A stretch of DNA of 64,000 nucleotides from Variovorax sp. EL159 (GTDB lineage: Bacteria; Pseudomonadota; Gammaproteobacteria; Burkholderiales; Burkholderiaceae_C): the NCBI RefSeq assembly GCF_900100965.1, contig NZ_FMUJ01000011.1, positions 88,280 through 152,279 on the forward strand. Reading direction: 5' to 3'. Made by a program: the position numbers and the translations under genes. A model generated the notes under the pieces. The model was not told where the DNA came from. It made no database searches and saw nothing but the letters and a program-made list of their open reading frames with translations. Shown here piece after piece: positions 1-7,227 of this stretch (position 1 is its first letter; each line of letters begins with the position of its first letter).

Positions 1-1
1 C

Positions 2-367
2 TCGATCCAGGTGACGCCCGAGACGCTCAACAACCCCGAGGCTTTCCAGAAATTCCAGCAGGCGCAGGGCGAGCTCTCGTCGGCACTGTCGCGGCTGATG
101 GCGGTGTCGGAACGCTACCCCGACCTCAAGGCCAACCAGGCGTTTCGCGATCTGCGCGTGACGCTCGAAGGCACCGAGAACCGCATCACCGTGGCGCGCA
201 ACCGCTACATCGAAAGCGTGCAGGAGTACAACGTGCTCGCGCGCAGCTTCCCGACCAACATCACGGCCAAGATCTTCAGCTACGCACCGAAGCCCAACTT
301 CTCGGTGCAGAACGAGGCGCAGATTTCCACGCCGCCCACGGTCGACTTCAGCGCACCGAAGAAGTAA
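2..367 (+). CDS. lemA: LemA family protein, C-terminal part (start lies before the window)
   Basis: The reading frame is open from the first bases, so this is the end of a longer gene. The visible 121 residues are helical and match the LemA C-terminal helical bundle: the run QKFQQAQGELSSALSRLMAV, then YPDLKANQAF, then a late segment around NVLARSFPTN that is typical of the family. LemA proteins are normally about 190-200 residues with an N-terminal membrane anchor, so roughly the first third is missing only because of the window edge. Two TPM-domain genes follow closely, which is the usual lemA neighbourhood. The molecular function of LemA is not well defined; an envelope role is assumed. Confidence 0.93.
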   Translation, partial: SIQVTPETLNNPEAFQKFQQAQGELSSALSRLMAVSERYPDLKANQAFRDLRVTLEGTENRITVARNRYIESVQEYNVLARSFPTNITAKIFSYAPKPNFSVQNEAQISTPPTVDFSAPKK

Positions 368-377
368 GCCGCGCCCG

Positions 378-1301
378 ATGGCCATGGATGCTGCACTGCT
401 GATGCTACGTCGCGCGCTGGCCGCGGTCTTCCTGACAGTCATCGCCTGGGCAAGCCTGCCGGCGCTGGCACAGCAAGGGCTCGTGCCGGTGCCCGCGCTC
501 ACGGCGCGGGTGATCGACCAGACTGGCACGCTCGACAGCGCGCAGCGCAACGGCCTCGAAACCAAACTCGCCGCGTTCGAGCAGCGCAAGGGTTCGCAGA
601 TCGTGGTGCTGATGGTGCCGACGACGCAGCCCGAAGACATCGCCAGCTTCACCCAGCGCGTGGGCGATGCCTGGAAGATCGGCCGCAAGGGCGTGGGCGA
701 CGGCCTGCTGGTGGTGGTGGCGAAGAACGACCGCCAGATGCGCATCGCGACCGCCAAGACGCTCGAAGGCGCGGTGCCCGACCTGGCGGCGGTGCGCATC
801 ATCGACGAAGAAATGAAGCCGCGCTTTCGCAACAACGATTTCGCGGGCGGGCTGAATGCGGCGGTGGACCGGCTCATCGGGCTGGTCGACGGCGAGCCGC
901 TGCCGGAGCCTTCGCGCGACACGGGCAATGCCAGCGGCGGCAATGGCGGCTTCGACTGGGAAAACCTCGCGATCTTCCTGTTCGTCGGCGTTTTCGTCGG
1001 CGCGCCCATCGTGCGCGCGGTGCTGGGCCAGAAACTGGGCGCGCTCGTCATGGGCGGCGGCATCGGCGTGGTGGCCTTCTTTCTCACGACCAGCCTGGTC
1101 ATCGCGGCGATTGCCGGGTTGATCGCGCTGGTGGCCTCTTTCGTCGTCGGCACCGGCAGGCTTGGTGGCGGCGGTGGGGGTGGCTGGGGCGGTGGTGGCG
1201 GCGGAGGCTGGGGTGGCGGCGGCCGAGGTGGCGGCGGGGGCGGTTTCAGCTCCGGCGGCGGTGGCAATTTCGGCGGCGGCGGTGCCTCCGGAGGTTGGTG
1301 A
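378..1301 (+). CDS. TPM domain protein with glycine-rich C-terminal tail (YgcG family)
   Basis: 307 residues. Residues 1-31 form a signal peptide ending near ALAQQG. A TPM domain covers about 37-172, with family features such as VIDQTGTLD (45-53), QIVVLMVPTT and GVGDGLLVVVAKND. Hydrophobic segments at about 197-216 and 222-258 anchor it in the membrane. The tail from about 261 is almost only Gly, Trp, Ser and Arg. Such tails are common in this family. The gene starts 10 bases after lemA and its stop precedes the next ATG by only 2 bases, so the three genes are probably one operon. The exact function is unknown; some TPM domains bind metal or hydrolyse phosphate. Confidence 0.9.
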   Translation: MAMDAALLMLRRALAAVFLTVIAWASLPALAQQGLVPVPALTARVIDQTGTLDSAQRNGLETKLAAFEQRKGSQIVVLMVPTTQPEDIASFTQRVGDAWKIGRKGVGDGLLVVVAKNDRQMRIATAKTLEGAVPDLAAVRIIDEEMKPRFRNNDFAGGLNAAVDRLIGLVDGEPLPEPSRDTGNASGGNGGFDWENLAIFLFVGVFVGAPIVRAVLGQKLGALVMGGGIGVVAFFLTTSLVIAAIAGLIALVASFVVGTGRLGGGGGGGWGGGGGGGWGGGGRGGGGGGFSSGGGGNFGGGGASGGW

Positions 1302-1303
1302 AC

Positions 1304-1831
1304 ATGGCAAGCGACGCAACGCTGTTTTCAAAGCTCGGCCGCATCTGGCGCCATCGCTGGATCGACGAGGCCGCCGTTCGCCATGCGCTGCCGGCCGATG
1401 CGCTGCAACGCCTCGGGGGCCGCGTGGCCGCGAGCGAGCGCCGGCACAGCGGCGAGATCCGCCTGTGCGTCGAAGCCGGCCTGCCGATGTCGTACCTGTG
1501 GCGCCATGCACCCGCGCGGGAACGCGCCGTGATGCTGTTCGGCAAGCTGCGCGTGTGGGACACGGCACACAACAACGGCGTGTTGATCTACCTGCTGCTG
1601 GCCGAACACGCGATCGAGATCGTGGCCGACCGCGGCATCCACGCGCGCGTGGGCGAGGCCGAATGGGCCGCGATGACGCAGCGCATGGGCGCGGCGTTTC
1701 GCGAGGGCCGCTTCGAAGATGGGCTCACGCAGGCACTGGAAGAGATTTCGGCCCTGCTGGTCGAGCACTTTCCGCTGGGTGAGAACGAAGTCAACGTGAA
1801 CGAATTGCCCGACGAGCCTGTGGTGCTCTGA
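1304..1831 (+). CDS. Second TPM domain protein, lacking a signal peptide
   Basis: 175 residues. The ATG at 1304 is chosen because GGAGG ends 9 bases before it; a TTG nine bases upstream is less likely. The protein is a compact TPM-type domain (ERRHSGEIRLCVEAGLP, then ERAVMLFGKLRVWDT, then VLIYLLLAEHAIEIVADRGI) ending in a Glu/Asn/Val-rich tail. It has no signal sequence or clear membrane segment, unlike the gene before it. This lemA / secreted TPM / short TPM order recurs in betaproteobacteria from memory. Function unknown. Confidence 0.88.
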   Translation: MASDATLFSKLGRIWRHRWIDEAAVRHALPADALQRLGGRVAASERRHSGEIRLCVEAGLPMSYLWRHAPARERAVMLFGKLRVWDTAHNNGVLIYLLLAEHAIEIVADRGIHARVGEAEWAAMTQRMGAAFREGRFEDGLTQALEEISALLVEHFPLGENEVNVNELPDEPVVL

Positions 1832-1848
1832 GCCTTGTCCTGTGTCTT

Positions 1849-1952
1849 TCTCCCTCCCCTCCCGGGGGAGGGGAGGGGTGGGGGCAAGCGGCGTAGCCAT
1901 CGGGCGCTCTGCCTGCCCACATCCCAGCCTTCCCCCAGAGGGGGAAGGGGCA
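1849..1952. repeat. Two-hairpin GC-rich intergenic repeat, copy A
   Basis: Between two converging genes. The left arm reads CTCCCCTCCCGGGGGAGGGG followed by GGTGGGGGC. After a spacer of about 30 bases comes the right arm, CATCCCAGCCTTCCCCC then GGGGGAAGGGG. Each arm can fold alone, and the two arms can also pair with each other. Copies with the same layout lie at about 8950-9052 and 36103-36215. Confidence 0.75.
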
Positions 1953-1956
1953 AGAG

Positions 1957-2634
1957 TCAATCGGCCACCGGCAGCGCCCACACGGTCGAACCACCCACCG
2001 CATAGAAACGCCGTCCCGGCGCTGGCGCCATCACCAATCCCCCCGTGAATTCGCCAAAAGCCGGCAGCACGGCCTGCTGCGCATCGCTTACGAAGCAGGG
2101 CAAGCGCATGCTGTCATGCCCGCGGCCGTAGAGCCTGCAAGCCGGATGCAGATGCCCCGCCAGCACGAAGTGCGTCGCATGCGATTGCGGATGGTGGCAA
2201 CAGGCGAAAGGCCCCAGCAGAAAGGGCTCGTCGACCACGTCGATGTCCAGTGTGTCCGGCGGATCGCCCGCGCGGCTGTCGTGGTTGCCGCGCACCAGCG
2301 TCATCGCGACGCCCGCATGCCGCGCGCGCCAGTCTTCCACGGTGGCGAGCACGGTGCGCGCCTGCGCCGCGTGCAGGAAGTCGCCCAGAAACACGACGCG
2401 CTGCGGTGCATGCCGCGCGATCAGCGCATCGAGCCGCGACAGATTTTCCAGCGTGGTGCCGCCCGGCACCGGCTGGCCCAGCGCCCGGTAGGTGGCCGCC
2501 TTGCCCAGATGCAGGTCGGCCACGAACAGCACGCGCGCACCGGGCCACCAGAGCGCGCGCTCGGGCAGCAGTTGCAGCAGCTCATCCGCCCAATGGACCG
2601 AGAGCAGCGACGCGGAAGATTGCGGGGAAGTCAC
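1957..2634 (-). CDS. pdeM: Ligase-associated metallophosphoesterase (PdeM-type DNA endonuclease)
   Basis: Calcineurin-like phosphoesterase of about 225 residues. The metal-binding motifs appear in order: VADLHLGKA (D-x-H), VFLGDFLHA, VRGNHDSRAG (GNHD) and LAGHLHPA. This motif pattern and the neighbourhood match the manganese-dependent nuclease of the bacterial Lhr-core / ligase / exonuclease repair cluster described in Pseudomonas. The start is uncertain: GTG at 2634 is used, but the frame is open to a TTG at 2682. The gene is separated from lhr by divergently placed trxC. The expected role is cleavage of damaged or branched DNA; this is inferred from the family. Confidence 0.88.
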   Translation of the reverse strand: MTSPQSSASLLSVHWADELLQLLPERALWWPGARVLFVADLHLGKAATYRALGQPVPGGTTLENLSRLDALIARHAPQRVVFLGDFLHAAQARTVLATVEDWRARHAGVAMTLVRGNHDSRAGDPPDTLDIDVVDEPFLLGPFACCHHPQSHATHFVLAGHLHPACRLYGRGHDSMRLPCFVSDAQQAVLPAFGEFTGGLVMAPAPGRRFYAVGGSTVWALPVAD

Positions 2635-2711
2635 GGGCTGGCAGTGTCGCAAAAGGCGCAGGTGCTGGCGACCGGCTTGCAATTGGCCCCGGTGGCCCCC
2701 AGTTCTTGCGC

Positions 2712-3161
2712 ATGACCGAATCGCCCCCGCTGCACATCGTCTGCCCGCACTGCCACACGACCAACCGCGTGCGCGCGGCGCAACTGGGCAGCGCGCCCGA
2801 CTGCGGCAGCTGCCACCGCCCCTTGTTCGTCGGCCACTCGACCGCCCTGCCGGACGAAGCCACCTTCGACCGCCACATCGCGCGCAACGAGATCCCGGTG
2901 CTGGTCGATTTCTGGGCCCCTTGGTGCGGCCCCTGCCGCCAGATGGCGCCGGGCTACGAACAGGCCGCGGCCCAGCTCGAACCGCATGTGCGGCTGGCCA
3001 AGGTCGACACCGAGGCCGTGCCGGCGCTCGGCGCGCGCTTCAACATCCGCAGCATCCCGACGCTGGCGCTGTTCCGTGGCGGCCGCGAAGTGGCACGGCA
3101 AGCCGGCGCGATGGGCGCAGCGGACATCGTGCGGTGGGTGAAGGCGCACGGCGCCGGCTGA
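2712..3161 (+). CDS. trxC: Thioredoxin 2 (zinc-ribbon thioredoxin)
   Basis: 149 residues. An N-terminal zinc ribbon has Cys pairs C11/C14 (CPHC) and C31/C34 (CGSC). The thioredoxin fold follows, with active site WCGPC (C72, C75) inside VDFWAPWCGPC, and the cis-proline region SIPTL. This is the TrxC architecture, a cytoplasmic disulfide reductase used under oxidative stress. The ATG at 2712 fits the known N terminus. It lies on the opposite strand to the repair genes on both sides, so it is transcribed separately. Confidence 0.95.
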   Translation: MTESPPLHIVCPHCHTTNRVRAAQLGSAPDCGSCHRPLFVGHSTALPDEATFDRHIARNEIPVLVDFWAPWCGPCRQMAPGYEQAAAQLEPHVRLAKVDTEAVPALGARFNIRSIPTLALFRGGREVARQAGAMGAADIVRWVKAHGAG

Positions 3162-3205
3162 CAAGGTGCGAATCAACCTGCTGCGCGCCCCGATCTCGCA
3201 CCTGC

Positions 3206-3240
3206 GGTCCTCACCGTACAAGAGTACGGCTCCGGTCCTC
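3206..3240. repeat. Small inverted repeat flanked by a short direct repeat
   Basis: In the 132-base gap between the converging trxC and lhr genes, CCGTAC-AAGA-GTACGG forms a perfect 6-bp stem at 3214-3229. It is flanked by two copies of GGTCCTC (3206-3212 and 3234-3240). There is no T-run, so it is not a standard terminator. Function unknown. Confidence 0.4.
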
Positions 3241-3293
3241 GATGCAAGCTCGGGGCGCTCGCGACGGTTTCTTCACACCTTGTCGGCCACGCT

Positions 3294-5903
3294 TCAGAGC
3301 GGCGGCAGCGGCCTCGAAGGCCGCCGCCGCTCGCGCCGGGTGCCTGATGGCTTCACCGGCTTGCCCGGTCCTTCTTGCCCGAAGGCCAGCGTGCCCTTCA
3401 CGCGCTCCACCCCACCGGCAGTGACCACGCCACCCGCCGCCTTCTCCAGCTGCTCGACCATGCGCGCGATGCGGTCGGCCACGTTCTCGTTCGACAGCTT
3501 CTCGCGAAACAGCTCGACCATCAACGGAAACGAGAACGGCGTCGGCCGCGCGAGCGGCTTCAGCACCAGTTGCTGCGTCGCCATGCGCGAAAGGCTCGCG
3601 CGCAGGCGCCCGATCTCCAGCTCCTGCGCCAGCAACTCCTGCTCGGCCTGCTGCAGCAGCCTGTTGCCCGGGTCGTACTTGCGAAACACCTCCCAGAACA
3701 GCGAAGACGACGCCTGCAGCTGCTTGCTGCTTCGCTTCTCGCCCGGATAGCCCTGGAAGATCAGCCCCGACACGCGGGCGATCTCGCGAAAGCGCCGCTG
3801 CGCGAGTTCGCCCGCATTGAGCGAGGCCAGCACCTCGTGCAGCAACACCGCATGGGCTTCGTCGCCCTCGCCTTCTGGCAAACGCAGCACCTGCGGCAGC
3901 AGCGTGGGCCAGTCGACCTCTGTCGCACTCAGCAACTCGAAGCCATAGTCATTGACGGCGATAGAGAAGGTGCGCGCCTCGTGCTGCGCGATGCGCCAGG
4001 CCAGCAAGCTCGCCAGGCCCAGGTGCACATGCCGGCCCGCGAACGGATACAGGAACAGGTGCGAGCCCTCGCGCGTGCTCAGCGTCTCGGCCAGCAACGT
4101 CTGCGGCGTCGGCAGCGCCGACCACTGCTGCTGGATCTCGAGCAGCGGCCGCACGCATTGCAGCTCGGGCGAGTCGTACCGGCCTTCGCCGGCCAGCGCG
4201 AGCTGCTGCACCACTGCATCGGCCAGCGTGTTCGACAGCGGCATGCGCCCACCGCCCCAGCGCGGCACCGCCGGCCGCTTGCCGGAAGTGCGCCGCACCC
4301 AGGCCGTCATGTCGTGGATGCGCACGAGTTCGAGCAGCCGACCACCGAACAGAAAGCAGTCGCCGGGCTTCATGCGCGCGACAAAGCTCTCTTCGACGTT
4401 GCCGATCTTCGAGCCGCCGAGGTACTGCACCGACATGCTGGCATCGCTCACGATGGTGCCGATGTTCATGCGATGCCGCCGCGCGAGCCGTGCATCGGGC
4501 ACGCGCCACACGCCATCTGCATCGGGCACGGTGCGCTTGTAGTCGGGGTAGGCCGCGAGCGACGGGCCGCCCTGCGACACGAAGTCGAGGCACCACTGCC
4601 AGCTCTCATGCGAAAGGTTTTCATAGGCGGCTGTGCCGCGCACTTCGTCGTACAGCGCGTCGGGCACGAAGCCACCGCCGAGTGCCACCGTCACCAGGTG
4701 CTGCACCAGCACGTCGAGTGGCTGGTCTGGCGAATGGCGCGCCTCGATGTGGCCCGCCGCAATGGCCGTGCGCGCGGCCGAGCCTTCGACCATCTCGATG
4801 CTGTGCGTGGGCACGAGCGTGATGCGCGACGGCCGCCCCGGCGCATGGCCCGAACGGCCCGCGCGCTGCAGCAGCCGCGCCACGCCCTTGGGCGAGCCGA
4901 TCTGCAGCACGCGCTCGACCGGCAGGAAGTCGACACCAAGGTCGAGGCTCGACGTGCAGACCACCGCCTTCAGTTCGCCACTCTTCAGGCCCAGCTCGAC
5001 CCACTCGCGCACCTCGCGGTCGAGCGAGCCGTGGTGCAGCGCGATAAGGCCCGCCCACTCGGGCCGAGCCTCCAGCATGGCCTGGTACCAGATCTCGGCC
5101 TGCGAGCGCGTGTTGGTGAAGACCAGCGTGGTCTTGCTCGCGGCGATCTCCCCGAGCACCTGCGGCAGCATCGTGAGGCCCAGGTGGCCGCCCCACGGAA
5201 AGCGCTCGGCGCGACCCGGGAGCAGCGAGTCGATGACCAGCTTCTTGGGCACCTGGCCCTGCACAAGCACGCCGTCTTGATGGCCCAGCAGCGCGTGCAT
5301 CGCCTCCTGCAGGTTGCCGAGCGTGGCCGACATGCCCCAGATCGCGAGATCGGCATTCCAGCGCTTGAGCCGCGCCAGCGCGAGCTGCACCTGCACGCCC
5401 CGCTTGTTGCCAAGCAGTTCGTGCCATTCGTCGACCACGGCCATCTGCACATGGCCGAGCACCTCGCGTGCATCGGCGCGGGCGAGCAGCAGCGAGAGGC
5501 TTTCGGGGGTGGTGACGAGCACTGTGGGCAGCCGCGTGTTCTGTGCGCTGCGTTCGGCTGATGAGGTGTCGCCGCTGCGGGCGCCGGCGCTCCACGGGTG
5601 CACGTCGGCGCCGAGGGCTTCGAGTGGCTGCTGCAGTGCGCGCAAGGTGTCGGCAGCCAGGGCGCGCATGGGCGTGAGCCAGAGCACTGTGAGCGGCATC
5701 GGTGTCAGGCTGGAAGCACTCGGCTTGCGGGCTCTGGAGAAAGTCAGCAATGCGCCCAACCACACCGCATAGGTTTTGCCCGCGCCGGTGGTGGCATGCA
5801 GTAGGCCAGATTTACCTTCACCGATGGCCTTCCATACTTCACGTTGAAAGTGAAAGGGCTTCCAGTGTCGCGATCGAAACCAAGCAGAAACTGAGAACGG
5901 CAT
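3294..5903 (-). CDS. lhr: Ligase-associated Lhr-core DEXH-box DNA helicase
   Basis: 869 residues from the ATG at 5903; a TTG two codons upstream is also possible. Walker A TTGAGKT is at about 38-44. Motif II is DEWH (158-161) in VVDEWHELLGNKRG, the variant typical of Lhr proteins. Later come SATLGN, the helicase C-terminal domain (VCTSSLDLGVDF, QRAGRSGH), and the Lhr winged-helix/WH-beta region. The length is that of Lhr-core rather than long Lhr. It is an ATP-driven 3'-5' translocase/helicase of a repair cluster with PdeM, ATP-dependent ligase and exonuclease. The C terminus is Arg/Pro rich. The 5' end faces the AT-rich DUF4062 gene. Confidence 0.93.
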   Translation of the reverse strand: MPFSVSAWFRSRHWKPFHFQREVWKAIGEGKSGLLHATTGAGKTYAVWLGALLTFSRARKPSASSLTPMPLTVLWLTPMRALAADTLRALQQPLEALGADVHPWSAGARSGDTSSAERSAQNTRLPTVLVTTPESLSLLLARADAREVLGHVQMAVVDEWHELLGNKRGVQVQLALARLKRWNADLAIWGMSATLGNLQEAMHALLGHQDGVLVQGQVPKKLVIDSLLPGRAERFPWGGHLGLTMLPQVLGEIAASKTTLVFTNTRSQAEIWYQAMLEARPEWAGLIALHHGSLDREVREWVELGLKSGELKAVVCTSSLDLGVDFLPVERVLQIGSPKGVARLLQRAGRSGHAPGRPSRITLVPTHSIEMVEGSAARTAIAAGHIEARHSPDQPLDVLVQHLVTVALGGGFVPDALYDEVRGTAAYENLSHESWQWCLDFVSQGGPSLAAYPDYKRTVPDADGVWRVPDARLARRHRMNIGTIVSDASMSVQYLGGSKIGNVEESFVARMKPGDCFLFGGRLLELVRIHDMTAWVRRTSGKRPAVPRWGGGRMPLSNTLADAVVQQLALAGEGRYDSPELQCVRPLLEIQQQWSALPTPQTLLAETLSTREGSHLFLYPFAGRHVHLGLASLLAWRIAQHEARTFSIAVNDYGFELLSATEVDWPTLLPQVLRLPEGEGDEAHAVLLHEVLASLNAGELAQRRFREIARVSGLIFQGYPGEKRSSKQLQASSSLFWEVFRKYDPGNRLLQQAEQELLAQELEIGRLRASLSRMATQQLVLKPLARPTPFSFPLMVELFREKLSNENVADRIARMVEQLEKAAGGVVTAGGVERVKGTLAFGQEGPGKPVKPSGTRRERRRPSRPLPPL

Positions 5904-5960
5904 GGTCAAGCACTGTAAAGTTTGCTGTTTACTACTCAGCGCAATTCACTTCACGGCCGC

Positions 5961-5990
5961 TTGATTTTTCGCACGGCCAAAGAGTTAAAT
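5961..5990 (+). promoter_or_regulatory. Possible promoter of the DUF4062 gene
   Basis: TTGATT (5961-5966) and TTAAAT (5985-5990) are spaced by 18 bases, and the AT-rich stretch ends about 20 bases before the ATG at 6012. Seen by eye only; it sits in the divergent region between lhr and the DUF4062 gene. Confidence 0.35.
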
Positions 5991-6011
5991 CACCACACTC
6001 AAGGAAAGCAA

Positions 6012-7175
6012 ATGCCACGTCAAACCACTGCCATTCAAATATTTGTAGCTTCACCGGGCGACGTGGCTAATGAGCGAGATATTCTTGAATCCGTTATTAC
6101 TCAATTAAATTTAATTTGGAGTCAAAGTCTCGGAATCACATTTGAACTCGTCAAATGGGAAACCAATGTTCACCCCTCGTTTTCAAGCGACCCACAAGCC
6201 GCCATAAATGAACAAATTGGTGCTTATGATGTCTTCATTGGAATTTTCTGGGGACGCTTAGGTACGCCAACCCCGCGGGCAGACTCCGGGACCATCGAAG
6301 AGTTCGATCAAGCATACGCGCGATGGAAGCAAACAAAATCACCAGAAATCATGCTCTATTTCAAAGATGCGCCAATAGCACCTTCGAAAATTGACACGCA
6401 ACAACTTCTGCGAGTTCAGCAGTTCAAGAAATCGCTCTCTGATAAAGGTGGTCTGTACTTCGAATTCGAGGATGAGGCTGGTTTCGAATCTTCCTTGAGA
6501 GGCCATCTTTCAGCGATTGCTCAGAAATTTTCGACGCAAACGCAATTAAGCAATTCACTTTCAATCGATTCATCATTGCCCATTTCGAGCCTTCTTCCAG
6601 AAGATGACTTTGGATACATTGACTATTTGGAGATTTACGATAGCAAACTATCGGAAATGACCCAAGCGCTCGACACGATAAATGAAGCAACAGAGCGTGT
6701 AGGAGAACAACTAAGCCAACGGACTGACGAATTAAAAACGCAGATCGTAAATGCCGGATCTGCTCGGCGCTTTATTAAGCGATCGGCAGATGACATGAGT
6801 AGTTATGCCGACACACTCAACAGTCGAATTAGTGTAATTTCAGCGTCGCGCAAAATTGCGTTTGACGCATTAACCAACGCACTTGCCTTAAGGGCTGACT
6901 TCGAAAAATCCGAGTCCGACGTCAATGATCTTTCGGCGTTAAGGCAAACATTGCAATCTTTAGTTGAGACTTCAAATTTTGCAAAATCAGGTATGCGAGG
7001 CATGAGAGAATCCGCAGACGCCCTCCCGCGCATTAGCAAAGATATAAATCTAGCAAAGCGTTCCATGGTCTCAAAGTTGGATTTATTTATGCTTGAAATA
7101 GAAAGCATACAGTCCACCGTCATCAACATCGTGGATGCGATTGATCGAATTTTAGGCACTGGAGCAAAAGAATAG
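6012..7175 (+). CDS. DUF4062 domain protein with C-terminal coiled-coil region; foreign-looking
   Basis: 387 residues from the ATG at 6012, preceded by AAGGA. Residues 8-170 match DUF4062: IQIFVASPGDVANERDILES at the start, and YDVFIGIFWGRLGTPTPRAD (72-91), followed by EEFDQAY. About 175-200 is a Ser/Leu-rich linker. About 205-387 is predicted helical and probably coiled coil (MTQALDTINEATERVGEQLS and later repeats). It has no signal peptide or nucleotide-binding site. Base composition is far AT-richer than all neighbours (mid-40s percent GC in a counted sample) and codons such as TTA and AGA are common, which suggests recent transfer. In other proteins DUF4062 is usually fused to STAND NTPases. 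A defence or signalling role is inference only. Confidence 0.82.
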   Translation: MPRQTTAIQIFVASPGDVANERDILESVITQLNLIWSQSLGITFELVKWETNVHPSFSSDPQAAINEQIGAYDVFIGIFWGRLGTPTPRADSGTIEEFDQAYARWKQTKSPEIMLYFKDAPIAPSKIDTQQLLRVQQFKKSLSDKGGLYFEFEDEAGFESSLRGHLSAIAQKFSTQTQLSNSLSIDSSLPISSLLPEDDFGYIDYLEIYDSKLSEMTQALDTINEATERVGEQLSQRTDELKTQIVNAGSARRFIKRSADDMSSYADTLNSRISVISASRKIAFDALTNALALRADFEKSESDVNDLSALRQTLQSLVETSNFAKSGMRGMRESADALPRISKDINLAKRSMVSKLDLFMLEIESIQSTVINIVDAIDRILGTGAKE

Positions 7176-7227
7176 GGCGCTCATCCTTTGGTTATAAAAA
7201 TCAAATTCTTTTCAAAGCAGTTATAAA

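Noticed and set aside
1162..1290. Glycine-rich run as a repeat element
   Set aside because: It encodes the normal glycine-rich tail of a TPM protein; not a separate element.
405..1568. 387-codon minus-strand frame
   Set aside because: Overlaps two well-supported TPM genes; only GC-rich shadow coding.
3375..5561. 728-codon open frame on the plus strand
   Set aside because: It lies wholly antisense to the lhr helicase gene and reads as Arg/His/Gln-rich sequence without domains; a typical shadow frame in GC-rich DNA.
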